NCBI GenBank assembly: GCA_022885665.1
Contig: JAGQDJ010000019.1
Coordinates: 523,754-587,753 of the forward strand
Reading direction: 5' to 3'
DNA from: Triops longicaudatus
Lineage: Eukaryota > Arthropoda > Branchiopoda > Notostraca > Triopsidae
DNA length: 64,000 nucleotides
The notes under the pieces were generated by a model that made no database searches, was not told where the DNA came from, and saw only the letters and a program-made list of their open reading frames with translations. This document shows positions 1 to 13,700 of this stretch, one piece after another. Each line of letters opens with the position of its first letter. Within the stretch, counting starts at the first letter, position 1. The position numbers and the translations under genes are program-made.

Positions 1-431
1 CGACAGTGGTGTGTGTGTCGGGGGGGAGGGGGGCTATAAACTCTGAAACATGGAACATGCTCGACAGTCGTAACTCTCATGCCACACTTAGTCGGCTTTG
101 GGAAGCCGCTTATATTTGTAGAAGGCCTCTTACACGCTATTCCTTTCGCTTACGCGGTTTTTCTTGGCACCTGTTCCATGCTTCTGTGTACCAAAAGTTC
201 TCCACACACGCGATATTAACAGTAGAACCCCTTTGAATGAACCTTTCGCCTAAACTACTAGGAGTTGTTTCTGTTCAAAAATATTTTTAGCTAGTAAATT
301 AATTTTTGCTTATTCCTCCATTTGTTTTGAATGAGTGCTTCATGTAAGATGCGTGAATGATTCGCGAAGGAAGTGATAAGATTCGCGCGCCTTAGATCGT
401 TCGCGGTGATCAGTATCGATTTTAACTTAGA

Positions 432-439
432 TATCGATA
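432..439. promoter_or_regulatory. DRE-type palindrome TATCGATA (1)
   Basis: A perfect 8-bp TATCGATA lies about 170 bp upstream of the Rpn5 start codon. In Drosophila this sequence is the DREF-binding DRE of housekeeping and proliferation promoters. Its role here is inferred from the match and position. Confidence 0.6.
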
Positions 440-461
440 TATATACTCACTGATATTAATT

Positions 462-469
462 TATCGATA
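462..469. promoter_or_regulatory. DRE-type palindrome TATCGATA (2)
   Basis: This is a second perfect TATCGATA, 30 bp after the first. A further partial copy (TATCGATT) sits at 414-421, giving three related sites within 56 bp. Confidence 0.6.
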
Positions 470-611
470 AGTGAGCCAGCAAGTTTGGGTTTTTCGACAG
501 TAATCATTTGAATTTTACAAGCTTTCTAAAAAATAACCAAAACTGTAATTTATTGCAGAATTTCTACAGCAGCTTTTGTTTTCAGGTTACCTGAAGAAAT
601 AGAATAACAGA

Positions 612-2480
612 ATGGCGGAAACTGTCGCTAACGATGAAGGAAAATTGGTAAAAATGGAAGTGGACTACAGTTCCACTTGCGATGAAAAAATCCCCATGTG
701 TCTGAAAATGGGCTCGGAAGGCAAAGTGACTGAGGCTTTGGACATTCTTTTGTCACTGGAAAAGCAAACCAGAACGGTAGACAACTTGCCAACTTAATAT
801 AGAAGTTTTCCAATACTGTTATTGTCGGCTTGTAGGGAACGGATGCTATTTCAACTGGGCGTGTGTTAGTCGGCATTGTTCAGTTATTGTATAATGCACA
901 ACAGTGGGAAAGTTTACTGGAGCAAGTTGTTGCCTTGACCAAACGCAGAAGCCAATTGAAAGCAGCAGTTACCAAAATGGTTCAAGAATGCTGCACCTAT
1001 GTAGATAAAATGCCTTCCAAAGAATTGCAGTTGCGTTTGATTGACACACTCAGAACTGTTACCGCAGGAAAGGTATAGCTCTCAGCAAGAATGTCTATAT
1101 TCGCACAGTCCTAATTTACATGTTTCTGTCTCCTACTCTTCCAGATATACGTCGAAGTAGAACGGGCACGCTTGTCTCGTCGTTTGGCTGCTATTAAAGA
1201 AGCAGAGAACAACATCAATGAAGCTGCTAGCATCATGCAAGAGTTGCAAGTTGAAACTTTCGGATCGATGGAGAAACGCGAAAAGGTTGATTTATTTTTT
1301 TGTGTGCTAGAAAAATTGCGTGCAATTAACGAAACTTTTATTTCATAGGTTGAATTCATCTTAGAACAAATGCGGCTATGTCTTGCCAAGAAAGATTTTA
1401 TTCGTACCCAAATCATGTCCAAAAAGATCAGCACCAAGTTCTTTGACGATAAGGATACGCACGATCTCAAGCTGAAATACTACAAGTAAATCGCATTTAT
1501 TCTGTTGCTTTGTGTTATAGTTAACCAACAACTCGGAATTGTAGATTAATGATTGAACTGGACCAAAATGAGAGCAACTACCTTTCGATCTGTAAGCACT
1601 ACAGGGCTATCTATAACACGGAAGTCATCCAAGCTGATGATACCGAAAAACGTCGCGTTTTGCAGCACGCTATTTTATACCTTCTTTTGGCCCCGTTTGA
1701 TAACGAACAGTCCGATCTAACTCACCGTCTTGTACAAGAAAAGCTTCTAGATGAAATGCCGACTTACAAGTAATCTTCGAAATATTACTTCTTCTGATTC
1801 TAAACTGGAATAATTATTATGTAGAGAGCTGTTGCAGCTGTTTATTGCTTCTGAAATTATTCTATGGTCAACTCTTTGCCAGCGCTTCGAAGCTGAGTTG
1901 CGAGGTGGTGAACACGGATTACCTGCTCCTGATGTCTTTTTGCCCAGTAACGAAGAGGGTGAAAAGCGGTGGAAAGATATGAAAAGCCGAGTTGTGGAAC
2001 ATGTAAGACTGCTTATTTTGAGTTTGACATAATCTTCCAAGAAAAACTGAAATGTTTTGCTTTTTCGTTTTAGAACATTCGTATGATGGCCAAGTATTAC
2101 ACGCGCGTGTCCTTGGAAAGAATGGCTCAGCTTCTAGACTTGACCGTCCAGGTAAGTCCTTGGTGGCAATTTAAGTTCGTCTGAGAACATGTTTCTAATT
2201 TGGTTTTTAACCCATTGGTTTGCACCAGGATACCGAAACCTTTTTGTCCAACCTGGTAACGAGCAAAACGGTGGTGGCTAAGACGGATCGTCTCGATGGC
2301 ATTGTTCATTTTGGCAGTGCAGCCAACTCAAGCCAGGACGCCAACGCTCTGCTTAACAACTGGTCCCGTGGTCTATCGGAATTGATGGATTTGGTGACCA
2401 AAGCCAACCATCTGATTAACCGAGAAGAAATGGTGCACAGACATTTGTTAAGCAGTTCTGCTGCGACCGCCCAAGACTAA
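612..2480 (+). CDS. Rpn5: 26S proteasome regulatory subunit Rpn5 (PSMD12)
   Basis: Eight coding exons: 612-776, 836-1072, 1145-1285, 1349-1485, 1545-1769, 1825-2002, 2074-2151 and 2229-2480. They give 1,413 nt and a 470-residue protein, close to the human 456. All junctions are GT-AG and the frame is continuous. The product is a structural PCI-domain subunit of the proteasome lid, which supports Rpn11-dependent deubiquitination. Family stretches are seen throughout: KMEVDYSSTCDEKIP at the N-terminus, RRSQLKAAVTKMVQ, LQVETFGSMEKREK, SICKHYRAIYNTE, APFDNEQSDL, GEKRWKDMKSRVVEH, and KYYTRVSLERMAQLLDL in the C-terminal PCI/winged-helix part. The start is the first ATG of the frame and matches the conserved N-terminus. 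Nothing is missing. A TATAAA just after the stop and an AATAAA at 3044-3049 are possible polyadenylation signals. Confidence 0.97.
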
Positions 2481-4705
2481 AGTATAAAAATACACCTCGT
2501 CTGCTTCGTTTTTCTTCATCTCAAAAAACCTTTGGTGTTGGTCTTTTTCATTTTTTTATGCGTGTTTCGGTTGAATTTCACCCGTAGTTTCTCACTTTGT
2601 CAAACGTGGGAAGTTTACTCATGGCTTAGCGAACTTGACAGTATCGCTTTTTTAATTCGCGCCCCGTCCAGGTTGGTTGTGTTGTATCTTAGCTCGTATC
2701 ACCGCCAAAAGCTGCACTTTTCATCGGGCGGAGAGGTCTCGCGGGTTAATCTGGAAGAAGAGTTTTAAAAATGAGCGACGAACCCCGCCCTCGAGAGTGT
2801 TTGCTTGATGAGCTGCTCTGATTAAGTTGCTGAAGGATTATTGAGGTTGTGAACCGTTTTTCCTTGAAAGAGTTGATAGGTCTCCTTTTTAAGGTCAGGC
2901 TTTTTAATGACCTACCTACCAGGGATTCTGCTGACCTTATCCAGACCAGAAATCAGTTTTATACTTGCAGATTTTCAGTAGTGCTATAAGTAGGTCATTC
3001 AACTTCTGACTAGTGCGCATTTTTTTTTTTCGGAACGAAAGGGAATAAACGGGATGGTACTTTAGTATAGCATGGTAGTAGTTATCGCTGAAGACGATTA
3101 TGATTCTCTACAGCTGGGGTTTGAGGCTATTCGATAGTGTAGTACATCACCAGCCCGTAGTAACATCGGTCATTAGATGGTAGAACCCAAGGTAATTGCC
3201 CCGGAAGTGTCGTCTTGGCAGTCGTTCGTATTTCGAGAGGGGCTGGAGGGACGAGTTTCCCGGAATGATCGGTATTGGAGTAGTAGGGATGGAAGACCCC
3301 GCCTTTATCGTATGCTTTACCCGCCTTGGTGTAATAACGATTGGGTAAGACGACCAACTTTTAATTCACGCCGCTCCTATGCAGCACACTCCCAAGCCTC
3401 TTGCGTAGTTGACTACAAAGTTGACTTCGTTCCAACTTACCACCACCTTTTTTTTTGTACCAGAAGGTTAAATTACCATGTCAATTTTTTACATCAACGT
3501 TCTATTATCTCGCAAAAAAAAAATACTGTACCTTCGCAAAAAAATAAATTCTTTTAGTGCGCTTATGGAATGTATGCCACACACACGTTTAAATGCAATA
3601 GCACTCGTGAAACGTTTTACATAAAAATGCATTTACCTTGCGGAAAAATATCCTCTCCTTTGGTACACTTATAGAATGTATTCCATGCACATGTTTAAAT
3701 AAAATAACTTGCATAAAAAGATGGTGGTGTATATTTTCATGCCAAGTTATTTGAACGGTTAGTGCCAATTAAGTTTTCAGCGGAGGCATTATATGAGCGA
3801 AGGTTGACTTTTGTCCAGTGCGTACCGCAAGCTTGCAGAAAAGTGCTTGAAAACGAATGCGACCGCAAATACAGTAGTCGAGTTAATTTTTTTTGGAAAA
3901 CGTTATGGATAACTTCAATTATGGTCAGATCTCAGCGTTGCAAAACTGTCAAAATTTGACAGCGACATTCAACCAGCATGCAAATTCTTGCGTACATGAT
4001 AGCCAGGCTCGCTGGTCACCAGTGTCGAGGCTCATAAGAAACGCTGCCCTTGTTTGCATAATGGCGCCAAGTCCCATGAATAAAAACCTTTTTCTCTTAA
4101 GCCGGCCAAGTAGTTGACTTCAATTCTCGATGCGGACTAGGAAGTCGACTTGGAACATTCTCCGCCCTTTTCTGCTGGAGGGTTACTGATAACTCCTCCC
4201 CCTTGGAAGACTTCTGCTTCTGGTGGTGTGTGTGGCTGCAGCACATGAATGGCTTTCGTTTTAGTTCGGATCCGTTCGAGGCATTGAAACGTGTGTTGAT
4301 GCTGCTGTGCTGCGGAGCAATCTAGCCTACGTGAAGCAAAAACACGGTGCGAACGGCACTTCGGAAAAAAACTATTGCATCTTCAACCCTTTTTGTGTGA
4401 TTTACTGTGCGATATCTTACAAAAAAATCATTTACCTCAGTTGACCCCGTGTGCTCACCCAATCGGTTTATAACAATTCGAAAAACGCGATTTCTCAATA
4501 AATTGGATCAGTGATTTTTCTGAAGCAATATTTTGCGCGTACTTTGAATTTACTTCGTGCTTCCGCATTTATACTTCAATTGTGCAGACGATTACCTTCA
4601 GCCACAGCATTCCATCGGGAGCCTTATTCGGCTGTTGGCGTAAAGCTCGTTCGTTTCGCTACGAAAATTCGCGTCAAAAACCGTGAGCCCGTGCCTTGTT
4701 ACGGC
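2481..4705. other. Intergenic region Rpn5-retn and retn upstream region
   Basis: No gene is supported. The first few hundred bases are probably Rpn5 3' UTR. A GC-richer, protein-like patch lies on the minus strand at 3127-3357 (see findings). A POU octamer ATGCAAAT is at 3978-3985. The last 500 bases hold the presumed 5' UTR of retn. The frame upstream of its ATG is open back to about 4511 but contains no ATG. A TCAGTG initiator-like hexamer is at 4508-4513, but no clear TATA or DPE supports it. Confidence 0.5.
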
Positions 4706-7700
4706 ATGGATCCTCACCAGGAAGACTTGGAAGGCTCCATGGTAAGTTCCCGATCCTGCCCACTTCTTTCCGCCTTTTTCTGGATGCGGTTCTTATAGCC
4801 CTCTGCAATTAGTTCATCTGAACAATTGTTAAGCAATCTCGTCCGGATGTCGGATGTGGCGGTATGCAACACAACGAGGAATAAAACCGTGTGGAATTTC
4901 CCTGGCTTTCAATTCCGAGAAGTCAAAACGCAACCATCAGATTACGGATAAATCCTGCACAGTAGATTCATTCCTATGTAACAGAGCTCCTGTTGTACTT
5001 AAAATAGTGAAAGTTGCGGACTCGAGACGCTGCTATCGATGACGAATTTGCCAATTCCAAGGATTTCCACGTATCGCATTATCTAGGTGGATTTGAACTT
5101 GTTAGCTGACTTTTAACTTGTTAGGTGAATTGGACTGTCCGTATGAAAGGTTCGAATTGTTTAGGAAGGCCAAAGCCTGATTCGTAAGGTCATTTCGGTG
5201 CAAGAGGTTGTTTATAGTTGATTACGTCCGTGGAATATCTCGGGCTCGGGGAACCAACGGTGCCGTAGCCAGTTTCTAATAAGTAAACAGGCTGAGCTTA
5301 TCAGTCAACGGGGTGTTGGCCCATATATCCTGGCGGAATTTGCAACGCTTGTTTGCCAAAGGGGCGCCACCCTGATCAAGCTTCCACCCTCACACTCATT
5401 TAAAGCATTTCTCGCCATTTCCTCTATGAAAAAATGTCTGCCCGGCCTCTTTTGCCTTTTGGTCCCGAAAGCATGCAAAAAGGAGTGACTGCATGTGAGT
5501 CGTGGAATTTTTATCAAGAACGGGGTGGCCTGCCCACAACTGCGCTATTACTTGGCTACTAAGGGAAACGCTAGTAGATGGGTTTTTAGTGGTGGGGAGG
5601 TTTGAATATCGAGTTCGGGGAAATTGAGGGGTAGTTTAATTCCTGGCAAACAAAAGGTAGTACGATTTTAAAATGCTGAACCTTTTTCATTCCTGTAGGG
5701 ATGTGTATGGGGCCTGCAAACCGAAAAACCGAATGAGAGAGGAAACTCCTCCCTTTTTCGATATACCCCTAGCAGAAAAGGAGAAGAAAAAGGGGGTAGC
5801 TTTATCTGGGTATAAGGGAAAAAAGAAGGGGGTTAGGAAGGGTAAAAATTTTGCTAGGCCTATGCTAATCGACACCCAGCAATACAAATCGTGAAGGATT
5901 GTTGGGTTGTGGGGGAAGTTGGCTTGCTTGGAGGGATTTTCTTCCTCTTTTCTTCCCGTTTTTGATATTCCAATTCTGTCCCATGCCTCCTATTCTTGTG
6001 ATGAAGGGAAGCTAAGAGAAGACGTAGATTGAGGGGTTTGGTTTTGGTAGTAGGACGAATTCACTTTACGAGGTGAAAAAAATGTCCCTTTTTTCGTCGT
6101 GATTTTAGAGTGTTTTGGTCCTATCAGCGCTTTTTTCATATGATTTTGGCCTTTTTGTGGCGTAAGCTGGTGTGAGAAGGGGGTAAAGTGAAGGGCTAAA
6201 GGGGGTTAAAATTGCAACAGCTCGGGCTTAATTCAATAAAATGTCCTGCGGGTTTTACCCCGCTGAGAGATTTTCCATCTTGTTAGGCATCTGAAATAGT
6301 TATTTATTCCCTCCTTAAGCGTTTCAAGGATGATTTATTAGCAATGTGTGATTCATAGCATTTATTCGGCTATTAAAAGTTCTGTGCTTCCGCCGGGAAT
6401 TTTTTCATTAAAAAGGGGGATTTTGGGTTAATTAATCAATGCGGTGACCCTGGCCGTTGGCATAGCTTCATGACAATTGTCGTGTCCAAAAAGTTCTCCA
6501 TGTGGAGGCAAACTGTCTCAAGGGGCTCTACGCCTAAAGTGGCAAGCTGAGAACTTGTGTGGCCTTTGACCTTGATTAGAGCGAACCGCAGTAGGGGTTT
6601 TAAGGGAGGAGGAGGTTTAAGTCTTCCCAAATCGGGCATTTTTAGCCCTGCGAAATTTCGGATCTATTCCGACAAGGCTTAACATTTTTGAGTGAGATTG
6701 GACTGACACACCGAGTAACACTTTTGTATATTTGATGCTGCCCATCCTCAGGAATTGCTAAGAATTTCATAAAAATTCCTTAAAAACCCTGTAAAAATAG
6801 TATTTATAAAGTATGTGGTCTAATAGTGTGAATGTACGATGCTTCTGAAAGAATTATCAAGATTTTTAAAGTGAGAAATTCGATACACGTTCGATATTAG
6901 AATTTTTCAACGAAATAGTCTTTTTAAGAGTCTGTCAAAAACAAATACAAACATATAGAACAATATTTTGAATATTTAATACGTTGAATCTTTAAGGGAA
7001 AAAAGGTTTTCAGGAACCCATTTCCCAACTGAAGATATTCGGAGAAATAGTTAGAAACACAGGATGCTACGTAAAGATTTTTTTTTTCTTTCTATCTTAT
7101 GTATTTTTATTTTCGAAAAGGAGATATTCGGACACCTCAATGTGAATAGGATCAGACTTCACGTGCTAAAGGTATGACTCCATGAAAGCCACGATCATAC
7201 TTTGAAAAGGCGTTGGTTAGGTTAGTTGCTGGTGAGGAGGCAAATCAAGTGTGACGACCGATAAGCACGTGAGACATATAAGAAGCGAAGCCTCCATATG
7301 GAATGCCTTGATTAGAATTCAACACTGAACTGACAAAAGAATAGATCATTTAGCTTGAAATGTGATGTCCTCCCAAACTTTCTGGCTATAGTTTTTTTTT
7401 CTGCTGGTAAATTTTCTCTCCACTCCTTGGAGTGGAAAACAAGTTTAACTTACAAGTTCTCGAGTTTTTGCAAAGTCGTAGTTTGGTATTGTGTAACTTT
7501 GCAGGTTCGCCTAGGTGTTAAAAAGCCTCCAAAAGGGGAGAAGAAAGGGGGGTTAGGGTTTGGCTAAGGTGACCTTTTCGATAGTAACTGTGGAAGAAAC
7601 AGAAAAAGGGGGTTGAGGGGGCAATTGGATGGTTTCTACCATTCCGGAATGGAGGTGATATTGCGTAAAATAAAAAGTAAAATGAAGGCAGGAAAAAGGG

Positions 7701-10700
7701 AAGAGGGAGGTTTGGTTCTTCTTTACGGAGCGGATCTGCGACTCGGTGTCGCCTTAAGATGGATGTAACTTCCTTGTCGGCAAAAATGAGGGGTGGTGAG
7801 CTGGACTGTGTTTACCCTGTAATCAGAGGCGAGTACGAACCTGGAGAAAGAGAAACGCTGACCTTTTTATAGTTCTGTTATTTTAAGTTGATTTTTTACC
7901 CGTAGTTTTACTTTATCTAGAGAAGACCTTGTTCGTTTTCATTGTTGACAAACGCGATTTGGTTGGTTGAGGAGTGCAATTCAATGCGCCAAAGAACTTT
8001 GATTAGGAGAACTGAGAAGAATGCAGGTGCATGTTGACACAAGCCGAGAGGTGTATAGAGTGGACGGGAACGCGATGTTTGTCCCGGCCGGTCCCGACAA
8101 GTGTTGAAGAGGATTTCCGTAGCATTTTCTGCACTCGTTGGAGTGTAGGCTGGTGCTTGGGTGACGACAATGACGCGCCGTTGACTTAATGAGGTGGTGG
8201 AAAATTTTTCGCTGTAGCATTAAAAACGGGGCTCTGTCCTATTGCATGTCCGCCTTAATCCAATATTGACCTGCTCGATCCCCCCCCCCCCTCCCCCTTA
8301 AAACGTAAAGACGAAGTCTTATCTTGCCAAAACAAGTTTTCGTTAGACAACGCTTTTTCAGCGGGATTTTGAGCGTTTTGGGGGGCCTGGGTACGTTTGT
8401 CAAAGTTTGCTCACCTATATGACTTTGTTAGGTGATATGTCTGGTCAGAGACATTGAAATTGCTGTACAAAAGTAAAAAAAAGGAAGAAAACGGCCGCTT
8501 TGTGGGCTGTTAGAACATTCAGGTGTTGGAAACATGACTATTAGCTTTTCTATGGTCGTTGTAGCCATCTAAGTTTTCTTATCTAACGTCCATCGCAGGC
8601 TTTTGCTTGTTGATAATTTTACTACTCCCCAAAATAAACTGTTGCTGAGGTTGTTTAAGTACCAAGATTTATTCCTATTTTTTTATTTTTAAAAACAAAA
8701 TTAAAATATTTAGAAGCCTGAAAGCTTTGAGGCTTTGAAGTTAAGTTAGGTGTATTTAGTCTGCCTTATTAAATCTTGAGTTTTGTGTTGTTTAAGAGTA
8801 GAAGTTTTGAGCTGGTTAAGACATAGAAAAGAAACCTTATGAAGAAATATCGAGAAATTTTTTGTCATATGGGCTTGATTGGATTACACTTCTTGAAGAC
8901 GGCACAACGGAAACCTTAGCGTGTCAAGCTGCTATCAAAACTTTCTTGTGCAATGGATTAAAAGTGGAAATTGACTTATAGGACGGTGTGATATAGACGA
9001 GGAAGAAAGTAGACAAGGGTGAGTGAAGCCTTAATTTTATTTTAATTGGCTTTAGCTCAAGGTGGGGGTTGAGAAAGTCAAAAGAAGAAATATGTTTCAC
9101 ATTCCCGATGGATGGCATGTCTATCGAGTGAGTTTTCCCAAGGACAGTTTTGATATCAGGCAAAAGAGCATACGATTATTAAAAGTAGACACCTAAGGTC
9201 AAAGGTCGTTTATGGCTGGGGAAGTATGAAAGCGAGAGAAGAGCACCATGTTGTGAGTTGCTCATGCCCCTTTGGGATTTGCATACCCATAAGAAAAAGG
9301 TGCCTGTTATCGTGAGTAAAAAGGTGACTTGTAATGCACCACACAACGACAAATAGTTTTTGAAATGGAGGATTTTTCACAGGAAAAAAGAATTGGCACA
9401 ACAGTGAAAAAAGAAGAGATAGTCCATATGGAGATGAAGCATCGACAAAAAAGTGGAGATTTGGGATGCTGATGGGCCTTTGATAGCTAGCTTTTGAGAG
9501 GGGGAACCAATATTCACTTTTTTCCTTCTCCTCCTCCTCTTCACAGGAATTTGAGTTGGTAATGAAGGGTGTGGGTGGCACTTGTGAGAGTTGTGTTGCC
9601 CTGCCAAAGGGAAACTGTGTAGGATTGATATAAAATTGTCTTAGTTTCCACGCAGCTCGCTTTGGGACCCTTATGGGGCGTGGCATTAGCATATCAAACT
9701 TATTGCAAAAGACGCCCAACTGGTTCTTTCCCCCAAAGATTTGTGAAGAACTTTAGGACTTGGACAATTACTACGCCAGGTCGCTATGATCGGTATTTGG
9801 GTTTCAGGCAAGACTTTTGTAGGGTTCACTTCAGGAAGACCCCCTGTATTGAACAATTTATCAATCGTCCACTCTCCCGATTTGCCATTCCACTTGCATA
9901 TCGTTGCTTTTCCTTCCCTAGCACTATTTTGTCATTTTTCAACGATTTTCCACTCGCTGGAACAAATTAGGCGTACAACCAACCTCCCAGGTCTACTAGG
10001 AAGCAATGTTGAAACTAATATCGACAATGCTCACAGCAAATATCAATAAAGCAAAGCTTAGTAGAGTTTTGAGTTCTCTTTTATTGCATTAATATTTGTT
10101 GCTTGAATCGTGAAGGAACTTCTTTTTAGGAAATTTAATAAACCTAATAATTAAAGGAACCGAACAGCGCATTTATACCTAAAGAACTTCCTCGGTCGAA
10201 TTTGGTGGGACGAATTAAGCAATGCATTCACTAAAAACAAATAAAAACAAGCTTTACAGACAAAAGATGATATAAACTTGTGTAATTAAAAATGAAACAT
10301 CAGGATTTAGTTTAAGAAATTACGAAATCGTATCAATTGAGGAATTCTAAGAGGAATATCCAGCTAACAAACGATATTCCTATAATTTGTCAGAAACCCC
10401 GTTTTTTCTGCAAGCTAATCTTATTACTTTTTATCTTTTTATGTATCACCTTAGGTAAATATCACCTTGATGGATAGATCTTGTTCAATTGAAATGCGAA
10501 CAAGGAAGTTCTTTGGATGTTTTCTTGTTGAGTGAGATGTCGACATAAGGCGAAAACAACATAAAAAGTTGACAGAAAGTAATTTAGGGAAGAAATAAGC
10601 TTGTATGGTGGACGTAGTTCAGGTTGAAGAATTGTAAAGTAATTAGGCAAATGCGCGACGAGCAAGAAGGGTGGGAGGGGGAGTTTGTAACTGTTTAAGG

Positions 10701-13700
10701 GGGAGGGGCTGTTCTTATATCGTATTTGTTGGTATTGTTGAGTGTGAATGTCGGACTCTTGTTGGGGTCGCTGGGGATGTTGATTCGTGAGTGTATCTGT
10801 GTGTTATCTGTGTATGGCCCCCACAAGAGTGGCTCGGTGTGGCGCCCCCTGCTAGGGGTTAACTTGGAAGGCCAAAGCCCCCCTACCTGAGCTCTGTCTC
10901 ATTTCTCACCCTGATCATTCTCCCCACCTTGCTTTGGATGGGGGCCTAAAGGAGGGAAGCTTGCTATTGCATGTCATTTGCATATGAAGAATTTACAAGC
11001 GTCTTGTATTTACCTTTTCCAGCAATACTATTTCTATCCGTCTCCAACGATTTCGCGGATACTTCAATACCTACCATCATCACCATGAAGAAAAAAACCA
11101 CATGTTATTTCTGTCTTTACTCTTGATGTATTGGGTGCGTGAGTTGTTACTTGGGGGGTGCCAAGGGGGAGGAGAGGGAGCTTGAAGAGCTTACAAGTAC
11201 TATTTATGTTCCATATGACAATCTATTATAGTCTGGATTAGATTCCAACTTGCTGGGAGAGAGAGGGTGGTGCACAATATTGTCCTGTGTCTTCTTTTTT
11301 TTTCCCCGTGGTGGGTTTCTTTTTACGAGAACGCGTTTAGAGTCGAAAAGGCACAAGAGGCCTCCCATTGCTGCACTGCGAGGGGCCTTGTGTATGGGCA
11401 GAGACGTTGATAAAGTGCAACAATAGGCGCGGGAGACCCATCTATGGAGCAATTTGTCCGGAGCTTTTATGCTTATGGACTCCTTCATTGGTATTTGCCG
11501 GGGGTTTTATAGTTTGTTGTTTGGTTATCTATCGATGGCATGAAAAACGACTCGGGGAAAAAGACTTCTTTTTTATCGTCCGCTTCGAATGTTTCTTTTC
11601 TTCGGGGGTTGAATGGCAATTGGGGGGCGTGTGAGCAGCCTCGATTACGCATCCTCAACAATAGACTGACAGTGTGTGGTGTTGTAGGGCTTCTTGAATA
11701 GCTACTTCGTGATTGGGGAGCTTGGGACGCGTTTTTTTATTTGTGTGTGTGCGGAGGGGAAGGAAATCTGATTCTGCGCTCTTTACGGGGATGCTAAGCG
11801 TCATGAGCAAAAGATATGCGGCGCCCCAGCATTAATAGTTACAGCGCGAGTCAGGGCATTAAAACGTGGTGGGAGGGGGCTAAATTTGGACCTAGAATGG
11901 CCTAACTTTGCTCTCCCTTTCAACGATCATTTTCCCCTTTGAACTTGGAATCTCTAAGCCTTCTTCGTCTCTTGGGCTGCCAATCCGTGTCGTGTGTACT
12001 GGATTAGCTACGGCTTACATTTCTACTAGTTTAACTTGAATTTTAAACCATATACGCCCTTGCACTTAAAAATTGTTCTACTCTTAAAAAGTTATGGAGA
12101 GAAGAAATTTTGCGAAACGAAATATTCACACTTCAGGGTATTGATACTTGTGTTAAGAAATTGCATGTTCTCATCTTAACGAACCCCTTTTTAAAAATCG
12201 TCGATCGTATAGACACCTTTAGGGTGTCAAATTATTTAGTTGTGTCAGAAAAGCGTTTGGTATAACGAATATCGAAAATACGAAAAAGTTTTCCGTTATA
12301 GGGACATTTTTACCATATATACTCTACTGAGAAGTAGCACGTTCATTTATTCAGTGGTTGCATTGCTTTTTGTAAGAAATTCTACATTTTGCCGCGAAGT
12401 CCCTTTACAATTGCCTTTAACGCAGTGTATTAAGATTGTCTACGGATTTCGACCTTATAGATTTTTTATTGCTCATTTTATAGCTTCATACTTACCCATG
12501 TCCATAATTGATCTGTAATAACACTTAAGGGGTGACAATTCAGATCACTAAAGGAACGGCATTTGTCAGATCATCTGTTGCCATTTTAACTACATTATAT
12601 AAATGGTAAGTATAGAAGGACCTGATCTTGTTGTTTTTCTAAGAAATGGAGTCTTTGTACTAAGAAATTCTATTACTCCGTTTACCAAGAAGTATTTCAA
12701 GCGTGCTTGAATTTGTATTTGTTGTGTTTACATTGAAGGAAGGAGATTTCCCCGTTAAGTGAAACGCAGGAAATTTTGGTTTTGGAAAAATGGATTTGCT
12801 GTATACACATTTAAAGAAACGTGTCGTTAGGGAGGGATATCTGTTAATTTTGCTTTGTCATAGAAATCCGTCACTTCCGTCCATTAACCGAAATACATGT
12901 ATGGGGCAGTACACTTAATTTTCGTCTTCCATTAGGCCAAATCGCTGTAGCATATCAAAGACTGGGGTAATTTTAATGATGGTAACGCTTGGAAAGTACT
13001 TGGAAATCCATTTTTCAGTTGCTTCTGCCCTTGCATGTTTTCCCCTCCCGCGTCTCGATAAAAGCCAACGATTTAAAAGAGCCGGTTAAGAGACTACGGC
13101 TTTTGCCTGTTGCTTTGGGAAAAATCTGGGAGCCATATCGGTTCCAAAAGGGGGCCCAAGCTTTACTTTATGCATTTCTGTTGACCTGCATTGGGAAAAC
13201 CAAAGAAATTTTTGTGACGGAGATTAATGAGATTGGTGGGCGGAGTAGCTGAGATATCAATTTGAATGATTCGTCTTCTTGGCTCGGTGACTTGGGTGTC
13301 TTTCCCGAATTTTTCAGTATCCCAATACCCCAGCTTGGACGTTCCGGGGTAGGGGCAGGGGGAGGAGCGAAAAAAAGGGGTGTTGGAACAACCAAGTATA
13401 TCAAGCACTCCCCAAAGTGCTCCTTCGAAGTTCCGAAAGGCTGTTTTATGATCTCTATGTCTGATTTTTCTTGTTTCCGAAGCGGTGGAGCGCAACTTGG
13501 GCGCCCGGTGTTTATTTTTACCGAAAGACTGATTGTCCTCTACCTCCCCAGGGTGGACTTTGTGGGGGTGTACCCAAAGAAATCATCCTTCACAACTTCA
13601 CCTGTGAATGTGTGTGGCACATTACGTAGGCACCTCCCCCCATAAGAAGAGAAATGTAGCTGGAGTGTAATTAAAAATAGCGGGTTGATAGATCTATAAT

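Larger units (their letters stand above)
1..611 (+). promoter_or_regulatory. Upstream region and 5' UTR of Rpn5
   Basis: No coding sequence is supported here. The first 240 bases are ordinary unique sequence with a chance open frame. From about 355 the region turns promoter-like. It has a TTCGCGAA palindrome at 361-368, a TTCGCGCGCC stretch at 382-391 that resembles an E2F site, and two perfect TATCGATA palindromes at 432-439 and 462-469. There is no convincing TATA box. A pyrimidine-rich tract ending in TTTTCAG near 576-586 could be the acceptor of a small 5' UTR intron, but this is uncertain. Confidence 0.6.

Noticed and set aside
3177..3557. 126-codon open frame on the plus strand
   Set aside because: It runs into A/T homopolymers at its end and has no recognisable motif. 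It overlaps the slightly more protein-like minus-strand patch.
4511..4705. 65-residue extension of Retained upstream of the chosen ATG
   Set aside because: The frame is open but begins at GTG with no ATG before 4706, and the extra sequence does not resemble the family.
5140..5165. tRNA-like B-box GGTTCGAATT
   Set aside because: No matching A-box or cloverleaf could be drawn around it.
7209..7219. GGTTAGGTTAG resembling arthropod telomere repeat
   Set aside because: Only two repeat units; the similar AACCTAACCC near 23360 is also too short to mean anything.
9210..9719. 169-codon open frame on the minus strand in retn intron 1
   Set aside because: No family resemblance, irregular composition and no splice or start context. 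One or two such frames are expected by chance in 64 kb.
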